From: Shewanella glacialipiscicola
GTDB taxonomy: Bacteria > Pseudomonadota > Gammaproteobacteria > Enterobacterales > Shewanellaceae
Length of the DNA stretch: 64,000 nt
Assembly: GCF_023283485.1 (NCBI RefSeq)
Contig: NZ_JAKILU010000005.1
Location: 124,001 to 188,000, forward strand
Direction: 5' to 3'
Of this stretch, positions 1-9,648 are shown piece by piece. The notes under the pieces are model-generated. The model searched no databases. It saw only the letters and a program-made list of their open reading frames with translations, and was not told the origin of the DNA. The translations under genes were made by a program, and so were the position numbers. Each line of letters opens with the position of its first letter. Within the stretch, counting starts at the first letter, position 1.

Positions 1-2
1 AG

Positions 3-728
3 TTTGCCGATGTGACATTAAGCCCCTATCAAATCCGCCTCGATAACTGGCGCTGGCAGAGCGAGACGAATGCCTTATTCCCCGCCACATTAACGGTGGA
101 AAACCCTGACTTTAGCTATCAACTAAAGCTGAATAGCCAAGCGCCACTGCAATACCAAGGCGATAACGGCTATAGCCTCAAAAGCCGCGACGGACAAGTC
201 GCATCTTACTATTACAGCCAACCCTTTATTGAAATCAGCGGTGAAATTAGTCGTAATGGCAAAGTTGAGCGAGTGACGGGTCAAGGCTGGCTCGACAGGG
301 AATGGAGTTCGCAGTTCCTCACTAAAACGCAACAAGGTTGGGATTGGTTCGCGCTCCGGTTAAACGATGGATCGACGCTGATGTTGTTTCAGTTACGGGA
401 TCAATCACCAACAGAGGCCACCACCAATACCCCTATCTCGGCATTTTATAGCGCCAGAAGAATGTTTGCTGATGGCACGGGGCGTAATATCAATTCTACC
501 GATAATCCTAATGATATTCAGATGACGCCGCTCAAATGGCAACATACCGTCAATGGCGATTACCCCGTCAGTTGGCAGGTTAGAATCCCCAGCGAGAATA
601 TCAATCTCACTATCACCCCACTTAACCCTAATAGCGCCATGCCATTATCGACACCCTATTGGGAAGGCCCAGTACAGCTCTCTGGCAGCCATACTGGCAC
701 GGGGTATATGGAACTGACGGGATATTGA
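3..728 (+). CDS. AttH/CrtC-like lipocalin-fold hydrolase, 3' part only
   Basis: The reading frame is already open at the left edge (F-A-D-V-T-L...), so this is the C-terminal part of a longer protein; the GTG at 12 is probably internal. The visible 242 codons carry a run with GQGWLDREWSS followed by GWDWFALRL (window codons ~95-125), which is typical of the AttH/CrtC-like family of predicted secreted hydrolases (structurally paired lipocalin folds, usually about 350-400 residues). The exact substrate of these proteins is generally unknown. The gene converges on the xdhC-like gene with only 34 bp between stop codons and no clear terminator hairpin there. The N-terminus, any signal peptide and upstream operon partners (often an ABC transporter in this family) lie outside the window. 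Confidence 0.8.
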   Translation, partial: FADVTLSPYQIRLDNWRWQSETNALFPATLTVENPDFSYQLKLNSQAPLQYQGDNGYSLKSRDGQVASYYYSQPFIEISGEISRNGKVERVTGQGWLDREWSSQFLTKTQQGWDWFALRLNDGSTLMLFQLRDQSPTEATTNTPISAFYSARRMFADGTGRNINSTDNPNDIQMTPLKWQHTVNGDYPVSWQVRIPSENINLTITPLNPNSAMPLSTPYWEGPVQLSGSHTGTGYMELTGY

Positions 729-762
729 GTGAATAAAAAACTTTGGGGGCATTTAAAAACAA

Positions 763-1821
763 TTAGATCATGCAGCTAGAGCCGACGTCAGCATCGATGT
801 TTAGCTGTTGCTCTAACGTATCTTGTAGCAAGGCGCGGGTTGAAAGTGTGCCCAGATTTTTGATTCGCACAATATCAGCTAATATCGACAGAGCAATTTC
901 TGCCGGAGTTTTACTGCCAATAGCTAATCCTATCGGTGCATGAATACGTGATAACTGGTCTTTTGTCAGCTCGCCAATGCGTTCTAGACGTTCACGGCGT
1001 TTGGCACTGTTACGTGTTGAGCCCATAGCACCAATATAAAATGCGGGGGTGTTAACCGCTTCCATCATCGTTAAGTCATCCATGCGCGGATCGTGAGTCA
1101 GGGCGACGATGGCGGTATTGGAATGGCAGCCATGTTGTTCCAGATATTTTGCAGGAAAGCTGTTGATCACATTCGTATTGGGTGGACATTGCTCAGCCAG
1201 CGTTGCCAATACATTTTCGCGGGGCTCCAACAGCACAGTTTCAAACCCCAAAGCATGGGCAAATTCTAAACAGTAATGCGCTACAGGTGAGTAACCGGCC
1301 ACTAACAGGCGCGGCGCGGCGGCAATACGAATTTCAATGTCGGGATGTTGGTAACAAATAGCAGTAGTCCCGGTTAACTCTTCGGGTACTATCGCGCTAC
1401 AGGCTTCAGGCAATCGCAGTTGTTTACGCATAGCTTGATAACCTTGCACGGCTTTAAGCTGCTGCTGTAGATATATCACGCTCAGTTCGCTTGCCGGCAG
1501 ATACTCCACCAATATCTCTAAAATGCCCCCACAAGGTAGCGATACATCGGGTGCCAATTCACCATCGCCATAACGGATCACTTGGCTGGGTTGTTGCCAG
1601 CGACCTTTCGCTATCTCGCGAATAAAATGATCTTCCACACAACCGCCAGACAAGGAGCCCACTTGTCGCCCATCTTGCATAGCCACCAATAAGGAGCCTG
1701 GTGAACGCGGTGATGAACCCCAAGTATGCAGCACGGTACAAAGCCATACTGGGCTGGATTGCACCCAAATTGCGGCTTGTTGTAGTACTTTGGCATCTAA
1801 TGGTTGGGAGAGATACGACAT
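763..1821 (-). CDS. XdhC/CoxI family molybdenum-hydroxylase maturation factor
   Basis: 352 residues. The N-terminal XdhC_CoxI domain shows the pattern TWGSSPRSPGSLL and SLSGGCVEDH (residues ~34-65), and the C-terminal half is a Rossmann-type domain with LLVAGYSPVAHYC (~171) and GAMGSTRNSAKRRERL (~263-280). Members of this family bind molybdenum cofactor and help insert the sulphido-form cofactor into xanthine dehydrogenase-type enzymes. Placement directly downstream of the molybdopterin hydroxylase subunits supports that role for the adjacent enzyme. A terminator-like hairpin (1885-1910) separates it from that operon, so it may have its own promoter; a perfect inverted repeat lies in its 5' region (1839-1869). 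Confidence 0.88.
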   Translation of the reverse strand: MSYLSQPLDAKVLQQAAIWVQSSPVWLCTVLHTWGSSPRSPGSLLVAMQDGRQVGSLSGGCVEDHFIREIAKGRWQQPSQVIRYGDGELAPDVSLPCGGILEILVEYLPASELSVIYLQQQLKAVQGYQAMRKQLRLPEACSAIVPEELTGTTAICYQHPDIEIRIAAAPRLLVAGYSPVAHYCLEFAHALGFETVLLEPRENVLATLAEQCPPNTNVINSFPAKYLEQHGCHSNTAIVALTHDPRMDDLTMMEAVNTPAFYIGAMGSTRNSAKRRERLERIGELTKDQLSRIHAPIGLAIGSKTPAEIALSILADIVRIKNLGTLSTRALLQDTLEQQLNIDADVGSSCMI

Positions 1822-1838
1822 GAACAGTTCCTGTATAA

Positions 1839-1869
1839 AAGTAAACGGCGTTAACGCTACCGTTTACTT
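1839..1869. promoter_or_regulatory. Perfect 10-bp inverted repeat upstream of the xdhC-like gene
   Basis: AAGTAAACGG at 1839-1848 is repeated as its exact reverse complement CCGTTTACTT at 1860-1869, 11 bp apart and 18-48 bp before the start codon of the minus-strand xdhC-like gene. It sits between that start and the terminator of the upstream operon. It could be an operator or a hairpin in the leader. No protein can be assigned from the sequence. Confidence 0.5.
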
Positions 1870-1884
1870 CATAAGAATATAAAT

Positions 1885-1910
1885 AAGGCCCGTATTAAAA
1901 AACGGGCCTT
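1885..1910 (-). terminator. Rho-independent terminator after the molybdopterin subunit gene
   Basis: On the minus strand the sequence folds as AAGGCCCG / CGGGCCTT with a T-rich loop, followed by TATTTAT. It lies 6 bp past the stop codon of the molybdopterin subunit gene. It probably reduces but need not abolish transcription into the xdhC-like gene. Confidence 0.7.
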
Positions 1911-1915
1911 TAGGG

Positions 1916-4222
1916 TTACGCTTTAATCAAGGCGGCTTTAACATCATTCGCAGTCATTGGAATTTTACGCAGCCGTACACCAATGGCTTGATAAATCGCA
2001 TTAGCAATGGCGGGCGCAACGGGTGTTACTGCCGGTTCACCCAAGCCTGATGGAGCATAGGAGCTCACGATAAATTCAATATTTACCTCAGGCGTTTGGC
2101 CAATACGCAATGGTGTATAGCTGTCAAAGTTCGAATCTTTGAACTTGCCATTAACCAACTCAGTACCCTCGTACAGTGCCATCGACAATCCCCACAGAGC
2201 AGCGCCCTGACACTGAGCTTGCGCGCCATTGGGATCAACGATAATGCCCGCATCCACGACCACTTGCAGTTTTTCTACATGCACAAGTCCGGTGCTTTTA
2301 TCAACCCGAACTTGCGCAGCAACGGCAACCCAAGTGGGCATATCACGCTCTTGTCCAAAGGTCGATGCTATCCCCATACCACTGCCTTCAGGTAAAGCAG
2401 TCCCCCAACCAATCATCTCGGCAGCTTTTTGCAATACCGCAGCTTGGCGCGCGGCGCCACCAGAGGCAATAGGGCCGCTGCCAGCATTACGGCCTTGTGC
2501 GGTCAATAGTGCTAAACGAAATGCCAAGGGATCTTTACCCGCATGGTGCGCGGCTTCATCCATAAAGCTTTCGAGCGCCCAATTGGTCCACCCTGGGCCG
2601 ACTGAACGCAACCAACCGGGGCGGAATGAGGCATTAGCAAGATCGTTAGAGACCGCTCGCACCTTTTGTGCGCCAACACTGTACCAATGATCGGCGCCAG
2701 CAATAGAGAATGGATCAAACGGTTGGCCATTCACCCCTTTAGGCATAAAGACAGGGATCATCACCTCAGTCGGCCAACCCGCAGTGGCATGATGTTCCAT
2801 TGCAATAACCGTTTTATCGGCGTTAAAGGCCATTTTCAGTTGTTGCACAGAAGCCGAGCGCGGACTATCAAACTGCAAATCTTGTGCACGCGTAAACACC
2901 AGCTTAACAGGCTTACCACCCAGAGCTTTAGACACCAGCGCAGCAGGCACTGTGTAGTCACCGTTAAGACGACGACCAAAACCACCACCGAGCATATAAG
3001 CGCGAATAAGAATGTTATCTTCCGCGACACCTAGGGCAGCTGCCAATACCGAGGTCGTTAACGACTGCCACTGGCAACCTGAGTGGATTTCCCATATACC
3101 ATCTTCGTTCTGAAATACCAGCGCATTGAGCGGTTCCATCTGCGCGTGTAACACAGTGCTGGTCAGGTATTCATACTCAATAATCGATGCGGCTTGGCTA
3201 AACACTGGCTCAGTGTTGACATCGCCCGTATCAAGAATGGCGCCTTTACTGTTGTCTTTTAGCAGCTCGCGGCCGTGGTTGATAATATCGACCTCTGACA
3301 CATTAGCCGCAGCGCCCGCTTGCCAACTGACTTTGACTAACGCAGCAGCTTTATGCGCGGCGTAATAACTGTCGGCAATAACAACAAGCCAGCCAGGTAC
3401 CGTCTGACTTGGATCTTCAAGCACTAATGTTTGCTGATAACCTTTAACTGCTTTGGCAGCTGAGTCATCCATTGCCGTAACAGTTGAGCCATAACGAGTC
3501 GGCGGCAAAATAGGGGCAGCGTAAACCATACCGTCGATTTTGGCATCAATACCAAATACGGTCTTACCGGTAGTTTTATTGCTGATATCGAGCGACGTTA
3601 CCTGCTTGCCGACTAATTTCAAATCGTCATTAGGCTTAAGCGGCAACGCTTTAAGCTCTGCTTCAGTGAACTGGCGATTCACCCCTGCGGCAATAAGATC
3701 ACCATAACTAATCTCTTTGTTACCACAGATAACTTTGCCGTTACTGGCGTGGCATTTACCCACAGGTACAGCCCATTTTTTGGCAGCCGCCTCAAGTAAT
3801 GCAGTGCGACCCGCAGCACCTGCCTGACGGTATACTGACCAACTTTGTGACACAGACCAGCTGCCACCTGTGACCATTAAGCCCCATTTTTTATGACTAT
3901 CAACGTGGACAATTTCTACATCATCCCAATTGGCTTCCAGCTCATCGGCTAAAATGCGAGCGATGGAGGTACCCACATGCTGGCCCATTTCGGCGCGAAT
4001 GATATTGACCTTGATTTTGCCTTTAGCATCAATCGAATACCATAATGATGGTTCATACAGCGAGCCGTTATCGGGTAATAGTGCCCCACCTTCAGTAGCA
4101 GGATCCATCGCACTCCAAGACGTACGTGGAAAACCAAAACTCACACCCACTGCGGTCATTGCAATTAAAAAGCCCCGGCGTGTCATGCCAGAATCTTTAT
4201 TTTTATTAGGCAATCTTGACAT
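1916..4222 (-). CDS. Molybdopterin-binding hydroxylase large subunit (isoquinoline 1-oxidoreductase beta-like, IorB family)
   Basis: 768 residues. A Tat signal near the N-terminus ([18 protein letters not shown], residues 13-30) predicts export of the folded cofactor-loaded enzyme to the periplasm. Typical molybdenum hydroxylase segments are GGGFGRR (~412), the molybdopterin-contact motif QCQGAALWG (~670) and the C-terminal GLGEPAVTP (~732), which carries the expected catalytic Glu. The family oxidises N-heterocycles or aldehydes with water as oxygen donor; the substrate here cannot be read from sequence. The start is supported by a strong AAGGAGG 6 bp upstream inside the 3' end of the Fe-S subunit gene, with which it overlaps by 17 bp. 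Electrons would pass to the 2Fe-2S subunit and then to the cytochrome c encoded upstream. Confidence 0.9.
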   Translation of the reverse strand: MSRLPNKNKDSGMTRRGFLIAMTAVGVSFGFPRTSWSAMDPATEGGALLPDNGSLYEPSLWYSIDAKGKIKVNIIRAEMGQHVGTSIARILADELEANWDDVEIVHVDSHKKWGLMVTGGSWSVSQSWSVYRQAGAAGRTALLEAAAKKWAVPVGKCHASNGKVICGNKEISYGDLIAAGVNRQFTEAELKALPLKPNDDLKLVGKQVTSLDISNKTTGKTVFGIDAKIDGMVYAAPILPPTRYGSTVTAMDDSAAKAVKGYQQTLVLEDPSQTVPGWLVVIADSYYAAHKAAALVKVSWQAGAAANVSEVDIINHGRELLKDNSKGAILDTGDVNTEPVFSQAASIIEYEYLTSTVLHAQMEPLNALVFQNEDGIWEIHSGCQWQSLTTSVLAAALGVAEDNILIRAYMLGGGFGRRLNGDYTVPAALVSKALGGKPVKLVFTRAQDLQFDSPRSASVQQLKMAFNADKTVIAMEHHATAGWPTEVMIPVFMPKGVNGQPFDPFSIAGADHWYSVGAQKVRAVSNDLANASFRPGWLRSVGPGWTNWALESFMDEAAHHAGKDPLAFRLALLTAQGRNAGSGPIASGGAARQAAVLQKAAEMIGWGTALPEGSGMGIASTFGQERDMPTWVAVAAQVRVDKSTGLVHVEKLQVVVDAGIIVDPNGAQAQCQGAALWGLSMALYEGTELVNGKFKDSNFDSYTPLRIGQTPEVNIEFIVSSYAPSGLGEPAVTPVAPAIANAIYQAIGVRLRKIPMTANDVKAALIKA

Positions 4223-4685
4223 GGCTGGCCTCCTTCATTGAGTCAGCAGCTTCGTGAATCGCTTCGCGAATACGCACATAGGTCATGCAGCGGCAAAGAT
4301 TACCGCTCATTACCGCATCGATCTCTGCATCCGTTGGCTGTGGAATATCTTTCAACAGCGCCGCTGCCTGCATAATTTGCCCTGACTGACAGTAACCACA
4401 TTGTGGTACCTGATGTTTCTGCCAAGAAATCTGCAGTGGGTGAGCCCCTGTTTCAGACAAACCTTCAATCGTGGTAATACTGGCACCTTCAACGGCAGAG
4501 ATAGGCGTCACACAAGAGCGCGTTGCTCGGCCACCAACATGTACAGTACAGGCTCCACAAGTGCCAATACCGCAACCAAATTTGGTGCCAGTCATATCCA
4601 GTTCATCACGGATAACCCACAACAGCGGGGTTTCTCCGTCTACATCGGCAGCCACAGGCTTGCCATTCAAAATAAATTTAGCCAT
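4206..4685 (-). CDS. 2Fe-2S subunit of molybdenum hydroxylase (isoquinoline 1-oxidoreductase alpha-like, IorA family)
   Basis: 159 residues, the normal length for this family. The N-terminal plant-type ferredoxin cluster is [15 protein letters not shown] followed by the fourth Cys in TRSC (residues ~38-58). The C-terminal helical domain carries the second cluster, [10 protein letters not shown] and CRCMTY (~97-135). It relays electrons from the molybdopterin centre to an external acceptor, most likely the tri-haem cytochrome c encoded just upstream. There is no signal peptide, so it is expected to be co-exported with its Tat-signal partner. GGGAGAAG-type ribosome-binding sequence precedes the ATG, 18 bp after the cytochrome stop. 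Confidence 0.92.
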   Translation of the reverse strand: MAKFILNGKPVAADVDGETPLLWVIRDELDMTGTKFGCGIGTCGACTVHVGGRATRSCVTPISAVEGASITTIEGLSETGAHPLQISWQKHQVPQCGYCQSGQIMQAAALLKDIPQPTDAEIDAVMSGNLCRCMTYVRIREAIHEAADSMKEASHVKIA

Positions 4686-4703
4686 TGCTCACTTCTCCCG
4701 TGA

Positions 4704-5999
4704 TTAATGTTCAAAGCGTGGTTGAAGACGGATCTCAGCCACTTTTTGTTTTAGGTTAGGCCAAGGTTGTTCACCGGCAGATTGACGTAGATAGGTTGCA
4801 ATCGCAGTTATATCTTCATCTGATAATGCGTCACGGAACGCGGGCATAACCACCCCAGTGATACCTTGATTAGCACGGAAGCCGTCAAGCGTGACATTAA
4901 TAAGATTCGTAGGATCATCCAAATGCAGCGCACTGCCTAATGCCAGTAGTGGGCGTCCCTTGTTAAGCTCGTTACTACTGTAATGGCACGACTGACAAGA
5001 AATCGCATACAAGCGAGCACCATTATCGATACGCGGATCGGGCAGCTGTTGTGACTCTAGAGCCGCTTTAAGCGCTGGGCTACTAGCAGGATTATCATTA
5101 TGATTGCCCGCAAGTGCGCCAAAATAAACACTAATCGCTTTAAGATCACTATCAGACAGGGCCGATAGACCTGCATGCACAACAGGCGCCATCGGGCCTG
5201 CTGCACTGCCGTGGAAAGAAGAATTACCAGTACGTAGATATTCATCAAAATCAGCAGCGCGCCACTTCAATGGTGCTTTACTGCTCGTGGTCAACGATGG
5301 CGCAATCCAACCATCAATAGCGGCTCCGCTATACATCTGGTCACGTTTTTCACCACCAAGCGCATTACGTGGTGTATGACATGCCCCGCAGTGAGCAACG
5401 CCTTGTGCGAGATAAGCACCACGGTTCCATTCTGCTGATTCATCGGCTTGCGGTTTAAACGGGGTGGTGTCGGCAAACAACAGTTTCCAACCCGACTGCA
5501 AGAAACGAATATTAAGTGGGAACGGGATACCATTATCAATTTTTTGCTGACTAACAGCGGGGACTGACGACATGATATAAGCATAAACCGCCTTAATATC
5601 CTCATCCGTCATCTTATTAAAATGCTCGTATGGAAATGCTGGCAGCAAGTGGTGCCCATCACGGCTCACGCCAGTTCGCATCGCACGAATAAATGCTTCT
5701 TCTGACCAATTGCCGATACCGGTCTGAACGTCAGGGGTAATATTACTGGAGTAGATAATGCCAAAATCGGTGTGCATTTCGTAATTACCTGCATACGGAG
5801 ATCCACCTGGCGTGGTATGGCAAGTGCTACAGTAACCGGCAGCGGCCAGCACTTTACCTTGCGCAATCACATCTGCAGCAAACTGGTCTTTGACGGGTGG
5901 CGTTATCGGTGCCATCGATGGATGCCAAGCATAAATGCTAAAAGCGCCCACAGCGACGATAGCAGCAATAAACACGCTATATAAACTGCGTTTACGCAT
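4704..5999 (-). CDS. Tri-haem membrane-associated cytochrome c, electron acceptor of the hydroxylase
   Basis: 431 residues from the preferred ATG at 5999 (MRKRSLYSVF...), which has GAGG nine bases upstream; a longer frame begins at 6014. An N-terminal hydrophobic segment (residues ~6-24) acts as signal or anchor. Three CxxCH haem sites are visible, CSTCH near residue 57, CGACH near ~205 and CQSCH near ~335, which matches the three-domain cytochromes that accompany membrane-linked alcohol and aldehyde dehydrogenases and Ior-type enzymes. It is the first gene of the cytochrome-FeS-molybdopterin operon and presumably passes electrons to quinone or periplasmic cytochromes. Confidence 0.88.
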   Translation of the reverse strand: MRKRSLYSVFIAAIVAVGAFSIYAWHPSMAPITPPVKDQFAADVIAQGKVLAAAGYCSTCHTTPGGSPYAGNYEMHTDFGIIYSSNITPDVQTGIGNWSEEAFIRAMRTGVSRDGHHLLPAFPYEHFNKMTDEDIKAVYAYIMSSVPAVSQQKIDNGIPFPLNIRFLQSGWKLLFADTTPFKPQADESAEWNRGAYLAQGVAHCGACHTPRNALGGEKRDQMYSGAAIDGWIAPSLTTSSKAPLKWRAADFDEYLRTGNSSFHGSAAGPMAPVVHAGLSALSDSDLKAISVYFGALAGNHNDNPASSPALKAALESQQLPDPRIDNGARLYAISCQSCHYSSNELNKGRPLLALGSALHLDDPTNLINVTLDGFRANQGITGVVMPAFRDALSDEDITAIATYLRQSAGEQPWPNLKQKVAEIRLQPRFEH

Positions 6000-6138
6000 A
6001 TTACATTGCCTCATTGTTTTTTGGTTTTTAATGGAAAAAAAAGACGAGGCAAAAACCTCACATTCCGTTTATAAATATCACTTGGTTATGTTTGCACGAA
6101 TAAATGCTGACGATCGCGCTCACAAAGTACGCATAAAC

Positions 6139-6154
6139 TGTGATCAAGTTTACA
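6139..6154 (-). promoter_or_regulatory. CRP-like site upstream of the cytochrome/hydroxylase operon
   Basis: TGTGATCAAGTTTACA fits TGTGA-N6-TCACA with one mismatch. It lies about 140 bp upstream of the cytochrome start codon, consistent with an activator position. This is inference from consensus only. Confidence 0.4.
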
Positions 6155-6173
6155 AAAGTACACTAGTGTAAAC
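6148..6173. promoter_or_regulatory. Inverted repeat containing a 12-bp palindrome
   Basis: GTTTACA (6148-6154) and TGTAAAC (6167-6173) form an exact inverted repeat, and TACACTAGTGTA (6159-6170) is a perfect palindrome nested against its right arm. The structure looks like an operator for a dimeric regulator of the minus-strand operon. No regulator gene is adjacent. Confidence 0.45.
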
Positions 6174-6535
6174 CTATACTCCCTTAGCCGCTAAGAGTAA
6201 TGCCTTATAACGGGTGATTTTTTAATGATAGATGAAGAAACAAGCAACGATAGCTAACATTGCACCATGGCTTTATCGGCGCTGATTAAAAATCGTATTA
6301 ATAGAATATAACTTGGACTGATATGGCGTCATTGCGACGGTAAAGAAATGTATATCCAGCTAACTGCTATCAACAAAATATATTATCCAGTTTATGTGTT
6401 GTAGTCAGTATCATCCGTGATTACACCACTTATTAAGCACAGCGTTTATCTCTACATCATTATTAAAGCTACTTCCATCGATGATAAAATTCACGGCTTA
6501 CATTCCAAACTGAGAGTTAGATCACTGGCGAAAAG

Positions 6536-6549
6536 TTGATCCGGATCGA
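6536..6549 (+). promoter_or_regulatory. FNR/EtrA-like box upstream of napA
   Basis: TTGATCCGGATCGA differs from the consensus TTGAT-N4-ATCAA at one base. Its centre is 28 bp upstream of the NarP-like site and about 70 bp upstream of the proposed transcription start. This suggests anaerobic activation by an FNR-family regulator. Confidence 0.6.
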
Positions 6550-6562
6550 CTATCACTTTCAA

Positions 6563-6578
6563 TACCTCTTCAGAGGTA
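6563..6578 (+). promoter_or_regulatory. NarP/NarL heptamer pair (7-2-7) upstream of napA
   Basis: TACCTCT and AGAGGTA form an exact inverted repeat with a 2-bp spacer, matching the TACYYMT heptamer in the 7-2-7 arrangement recognised by NarP and NarL. It lies about 42 bp upstream of the proposed start. Nitrate/nitrite-responsive control of napAB is the likely meaning. Confidence 0.7.
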
Positions 6579-6600
6579 TTCACACACTATTTATGCGGTC

Positions 6601-6606
6601 TACACT
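6601..6606 (+). promoter_or_regulatory. Candidate -10 element of the napAB promoter
   Basis: TACACT is a fair sigma-70 -10 element with no recognisable -35, as expected for an activator-dependent promoter. A start near 6613 would put the NarP-like site near -42 and the FNR-like site near -70, close to the layout of the Escherichia coli napF promoter. Confidence 0.4.
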
Positions 6607-6704
6607 CGCCAACATTAAAGCCTATTCATCCCTATCCAGCGTGTTATCTACCCGTTTGATATATCAGTAAGCTGAACCTTAGCGCAAAAGAGTGAGGAAA
6701 GATT

Positions 6705-9200
6705 ATGAGCATAAATCGCCGCGAGTTTCTCAAGGCTAACGCAGCAGTTGCCGCTGCGACCGCCGTTGGCATAACGCTTCCCATTAAAATGGTTGAAGCT
6801 GCAGAGCAACCCGACAATATCAAATGGGATAAAGCTCCGTGCCGCTTTTGTGGTGTTGGCTGTAGTGTGTTAGTCGGTACTAAAGCGGGTAAAGTCATTG
6901 CCACTAAGGGCGATCCAGAAAGCCCAGTCAACCGTGGTCTTAACTGTATCAAAGGGTATTTTTTATCAAAAATTATGTATGGCAAAGATAGATTAACCAC
7001 GCCATTACTACGGATGAAAGACGGTAAATACCATAAAGAAGGCGCGTTTACTCCTGTGAGCTGGGATATAGCCTTCGATACCATGGCCACTAAATGGAAA
7101 CACAGTATCGCCACCAAAGGACCCACTTCTGTGGGTATGTTTGGCTCTGGTCAGTGGACAATTTGGGAAGGTTATGCCGCCTCTAAACTCCACAAAGCAG
7201 GCTTTCTCACTAACAATATCGACCCCAATGCGCGCCACTGTATGGCATCTGCCGTGGGTGGTTTTATGCGTACCTTCGGTATTGACGAGCCCATGGGTTG
7301 TTATGATGATTTAGAAGCTGCTGACCAGTTTGTACTCTGGGGCGCGAACATGGCCGAAATGCATCCTATCCTGTGGGCGCGTATCACAGATAGACGTTTA
7401 AGCAGCCCTACGTCGCGTGTGCATGTACTGTCTACCTTCGAGAATCGCAGCTTCGACTTAGCCGATAACCCTATGGTTTTTCGACCACAATCGGACTTAG
7501 TGATCCTCAATTTTATCGCCAATTACATCATTCAAAACAATGCAGTCAATACTGACTTCGTTACTAAGCATACTAACTTTGCCTTAGGCGACACCGATAT
7601 TGGTTATGGCCTACGCCGAGAACACCCACTCGAACAAAAAGCAAAAAATCCTGGTAGTGGCAAATCTAAGCCGATTAGTTTTGATGAGTATGCCAAATTT
7701 GTTAGCACCTATACGCTAGAATATGCGGCTCAGATGAGTGGTGTTGAACCTGAAAAACTGCAAACCTTAGCAAAAGCCTATGCCGATCCTAACGTTAAAG
7801 TCATGAGTCTGTGGACCATGGGCATCAACCAACATGTTCGTGGCGTATGGGCGAACAACATGCTCTACAACATCCACTTACTCACAGGTAAAATTGCCAC
7901 TCCAGGTAACAGCCCATTTTCATTAACGGGGCAACCATCAGCCTGCGGCACCGCCCGTGAAGTCGGTACTTTCTCACATCGTTTACCCGCAGACATGGAA
8001 GTGACTAACGAGAAACATCGCGCTATCACTGAAAAAATATGGCAACTACCTGAGGGCACCATTCCGCCTAAGCCAGGTTTCCACGCTGTGCAACAGAGTC
8101 GAATGCTCAAAGACGGCAAACTCAACTGCTACTGGACCATGTGTACCAATAACATGCAGGCGGGCGCTAATATCAACGAAGAGATTTATCCGGGCTTCCG
8201 TAATCCAGAAAACTTTATCGTGGTTTCAGATCCTTATCCCACCATCACCGCTATGGCGGCAGACTTAATTTTACCCACCTCAATGTGGGTTGAAAAAGAA
8301 GGCGCCTATGGTAATGCCGAGCGCCGTACCCATATGTGGCACCAACAGGTTAAAGCCCCCGAAGGCGCGACCTCAGATTTGTGGCAATTAGTCGAGTTTT
8401 CCAAACGCTTTAAAGTGTCCGAAGTCTGGCCTGCCGAGCTCATTGCTAAGCAACCTGAATACGCGGATAAAACCCTTTATGAAGTGTTATTCGCCAATGG
8501 TGTGATTGACAAGTTCCCCACCTCTGATTGCAAAGCTGAGCTCAACGATGAGAGTGAACACTTTGGTTTTTATCTGCAAAAGGGTATTTTCGAAGAATAT
8601 GCCTCCTTTGGCCGCGGCCATGGCCATGACTTAGCCGATTTTGACCTTTACCACGAAACCCGTGGCCTACGCTGGCCAGTGGTTAATGGCAAAGAAACCC
8701 TGCGCCGTTTTGTGGAAGGAAGCGATCCTTATGTTAAAGCCGGTGAAGGCTTTAAGTTTTATGGCAAACCCGATGGTAAAGCGGTGATCTTCGCCCTACC
8801 CTACGAGCCTGCCGCCGAAGAGCCGAATGAAGAATACGATCTATGGATGTCGACTGGCCGGGTGTTAGAACACTGGCACACAGGTTCAATGACAGCTCGC
8901 GTACCCGAGCTTTATCGCGCCTATCCTGATGCACAGATATTTATGCACCCAGAAGATGCCAAAGCTCGCGGCCTGCAACGCGGTGACGAAGTCGTTGTAG
9001 CATCGCCACGCGGTGAAATTAAAACGCGCGTTGAAACCAAAGGCCGTAATAAACCACCACGCGGCGTGGTATTTATGCCTTTCTTCGATGCGCGCCAGTT
9101 AGTCAACAAACTGATATTGGATGCGACCGATCCCCTGTCAAAAGAAACTGACTTTAAAAAATGCCCAGTGAAAGTCTTCAAGGCGGAGAATAACCAATGA
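6705..9200 (+). CDS. napA: Periplasmic nitrate reductase catalytic subunit NapA
   Basis: 831 residues, the normal NapA length. The protein starts with a Tat signal ([19 protein letters not shown], residues 4-22). The [4Fe-4S] cluster is held by Cys46, Cys49, Cys53 and Cys81 (CRFCGVGC ... GLNC). Cys179 in [12 protein letters not shown] is the expected molybdenum ligand. The C-terminal molybdopterin-binding domain contains [17 protein letters not shown] (~708). It reduces nitrate to nitrite in the periplasm using electrons from NapB. The start has a strong GAGGAAAG ribosome-binding site. It overlaps napB by 4 bp (ATGA). Unusually, no napD, napE, napG, napH or napC gene flanks it. Confidence 0.97.
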   Translation: MSINRREFLKANAAVAAATAVGITLPIKMVEAAEQPDNIKWDKAPCRFCGVGCSVLVGTKAGKVIATKGDPESPVNRGLNCIKGYFLSKIMYGKDRLTTPLLRMKDGKYHKEGAFTPVSWDIAFDTMATKWKHSIATKGPTSVGMFGSGQWTIWEGYAASKLHKAGFLTNNIDPNARHCMASAVGGFMRTFGIDEPMGCYDDLEAADQFVLWGANMAEMHPILWARITDRRLSSPTSRVHVLSTFENRSFDLADNPMVFRPQSDLVILNFIANYIIQNNAVNTDFVTKHTNFALGDTDIGYGLRREHPLEQKAKNPGSGKSKPISFDEYAKFVSTYTLEYAAQMSGVEPEKLQTLAKAYADPNVKVMSLWTMGINQHVRGVWANNMLYNIHLLTGKIATPGNSPFSLTGQPSACGTAREVGTFSHRLPADMEVTNEKHRAITEKIWQLPEGTIPPKPGFHAVQQSRMLKDGKLNCYWTMCTNNMQAGANINEEIYPGFRNPENFIVVSDPYPTITAMAADLILPTSMWVEKEGAYGNAERRTHMWHQQVKAPEGATSDLWQLVEFSKRFKVSEVWPAELIAKQPEYADKTLYEVLFANGVIDKFPTSDCKAELNDESEHFGFYLQKGIFEEYASFGRGHGHDLADFDLYHETRGLRWPVVNGKETLRRFVEGSDPYVKAGEGFKFYGKPDGKAVIFALPYEPAAEEPNEEYDLWMSTGRVLEHWHTGSMTARVPELYRAYPDAQIFMHPEDAKARGLQRGDEVVVASPRGEIKTRVETKGRNKPPRGVVFMPFFDARQLVNKLILDATDPLSKETDFKKCPVKVFKAENNQ

Positions 9201-9628
9201 GAAAAATACTCACCTTAACTGCGTTACTCGTCGCCATTACCGGCTGTTCAGGTCAGCAAACCGACACCAACGTAGCACCCGTTAATATTCAATCCCTCGC
9301 AGGAAACATGGCGATCACCGACATTCGCCCAGCCGATGCTATGGCGGTTTACCCTAGTCGCGGCTCCGCCATTGAGCGCAGCTTTAGCGAGCAACCACCG
9401 CTCATTCCGCACAAGGATGATTACAAGATCACCTTAGATAAAAATGGCTGTTTAAACTGTCATAGCTGGGATAAAGCCAAACGCATGAAAGCCACACCAG
9501 TCGCAAAATCCCATGTGATTGATGATAAAGGCACGGTTAACGGGCATAACTATGCCTGTACTCAATGCCACGTCGCTCAAGCTGAAAATAAGCAACCGCT
9601 GGTAGAGAATCAGTTCTCCACCCAATAA
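9197..9628 (+). CDS. napB: Di-haem cytochrome c subunit NapB of periplasmic nitrate reductase
   Basis: 143 residues with two haem-binding motifs, CLNCH (Cys85-His89) and CTQCH (Cys121-His125), the NapB pattern; the distal residues HSW and KSH resemble NapB axial-ligand context. It transfers electrons from a membrane quinol dehydrogenase to NapA. It is translationally coupled to napA by the ATGA overlap. The N-terminus [20 protein letters not shown] resembles a lipoprotein signal with Cys17 in a lipobox-like ITGC, whereas NapB is usually a soluble cleaved protein; this could tether the complex to a membrane. A terminator follows 21 bp after the stop. Confidence 0.95.
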   Translation: MRKILTLTALLVAITGCSGQQTDTNVAPVNIQSLAGNMAITDIRPADAMAVYPSRGSAIERSFSEQPPLIPHKDDYKITLDKNGCLNCHSWDKAKRMKATPVAKSHVIDDKGTVNGHNYACTQCHVAQAENKQPLVENQFSTQ

Positions 9629-9648
9629 ATCACTTTCCCCTGCAAAGC

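Larger units (their letters stand above)
6015..6704. other. 690-bp intergenic region between divergent cytochrome and napA genes
   Basis: No coding frame with a credible start was found; in particular no napD- or napE-sized gene lies upstream of napA. The left part (6139-6173) holds a CRP-like box and a nested palindrome that probably serve the minus-strand operon. The right part (6536-6613) holds FNR-like and NarP/NarL-like sites placed as in known nap promoters. The central part is AT-rich with no feature I can name. Confidence 0.6.
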
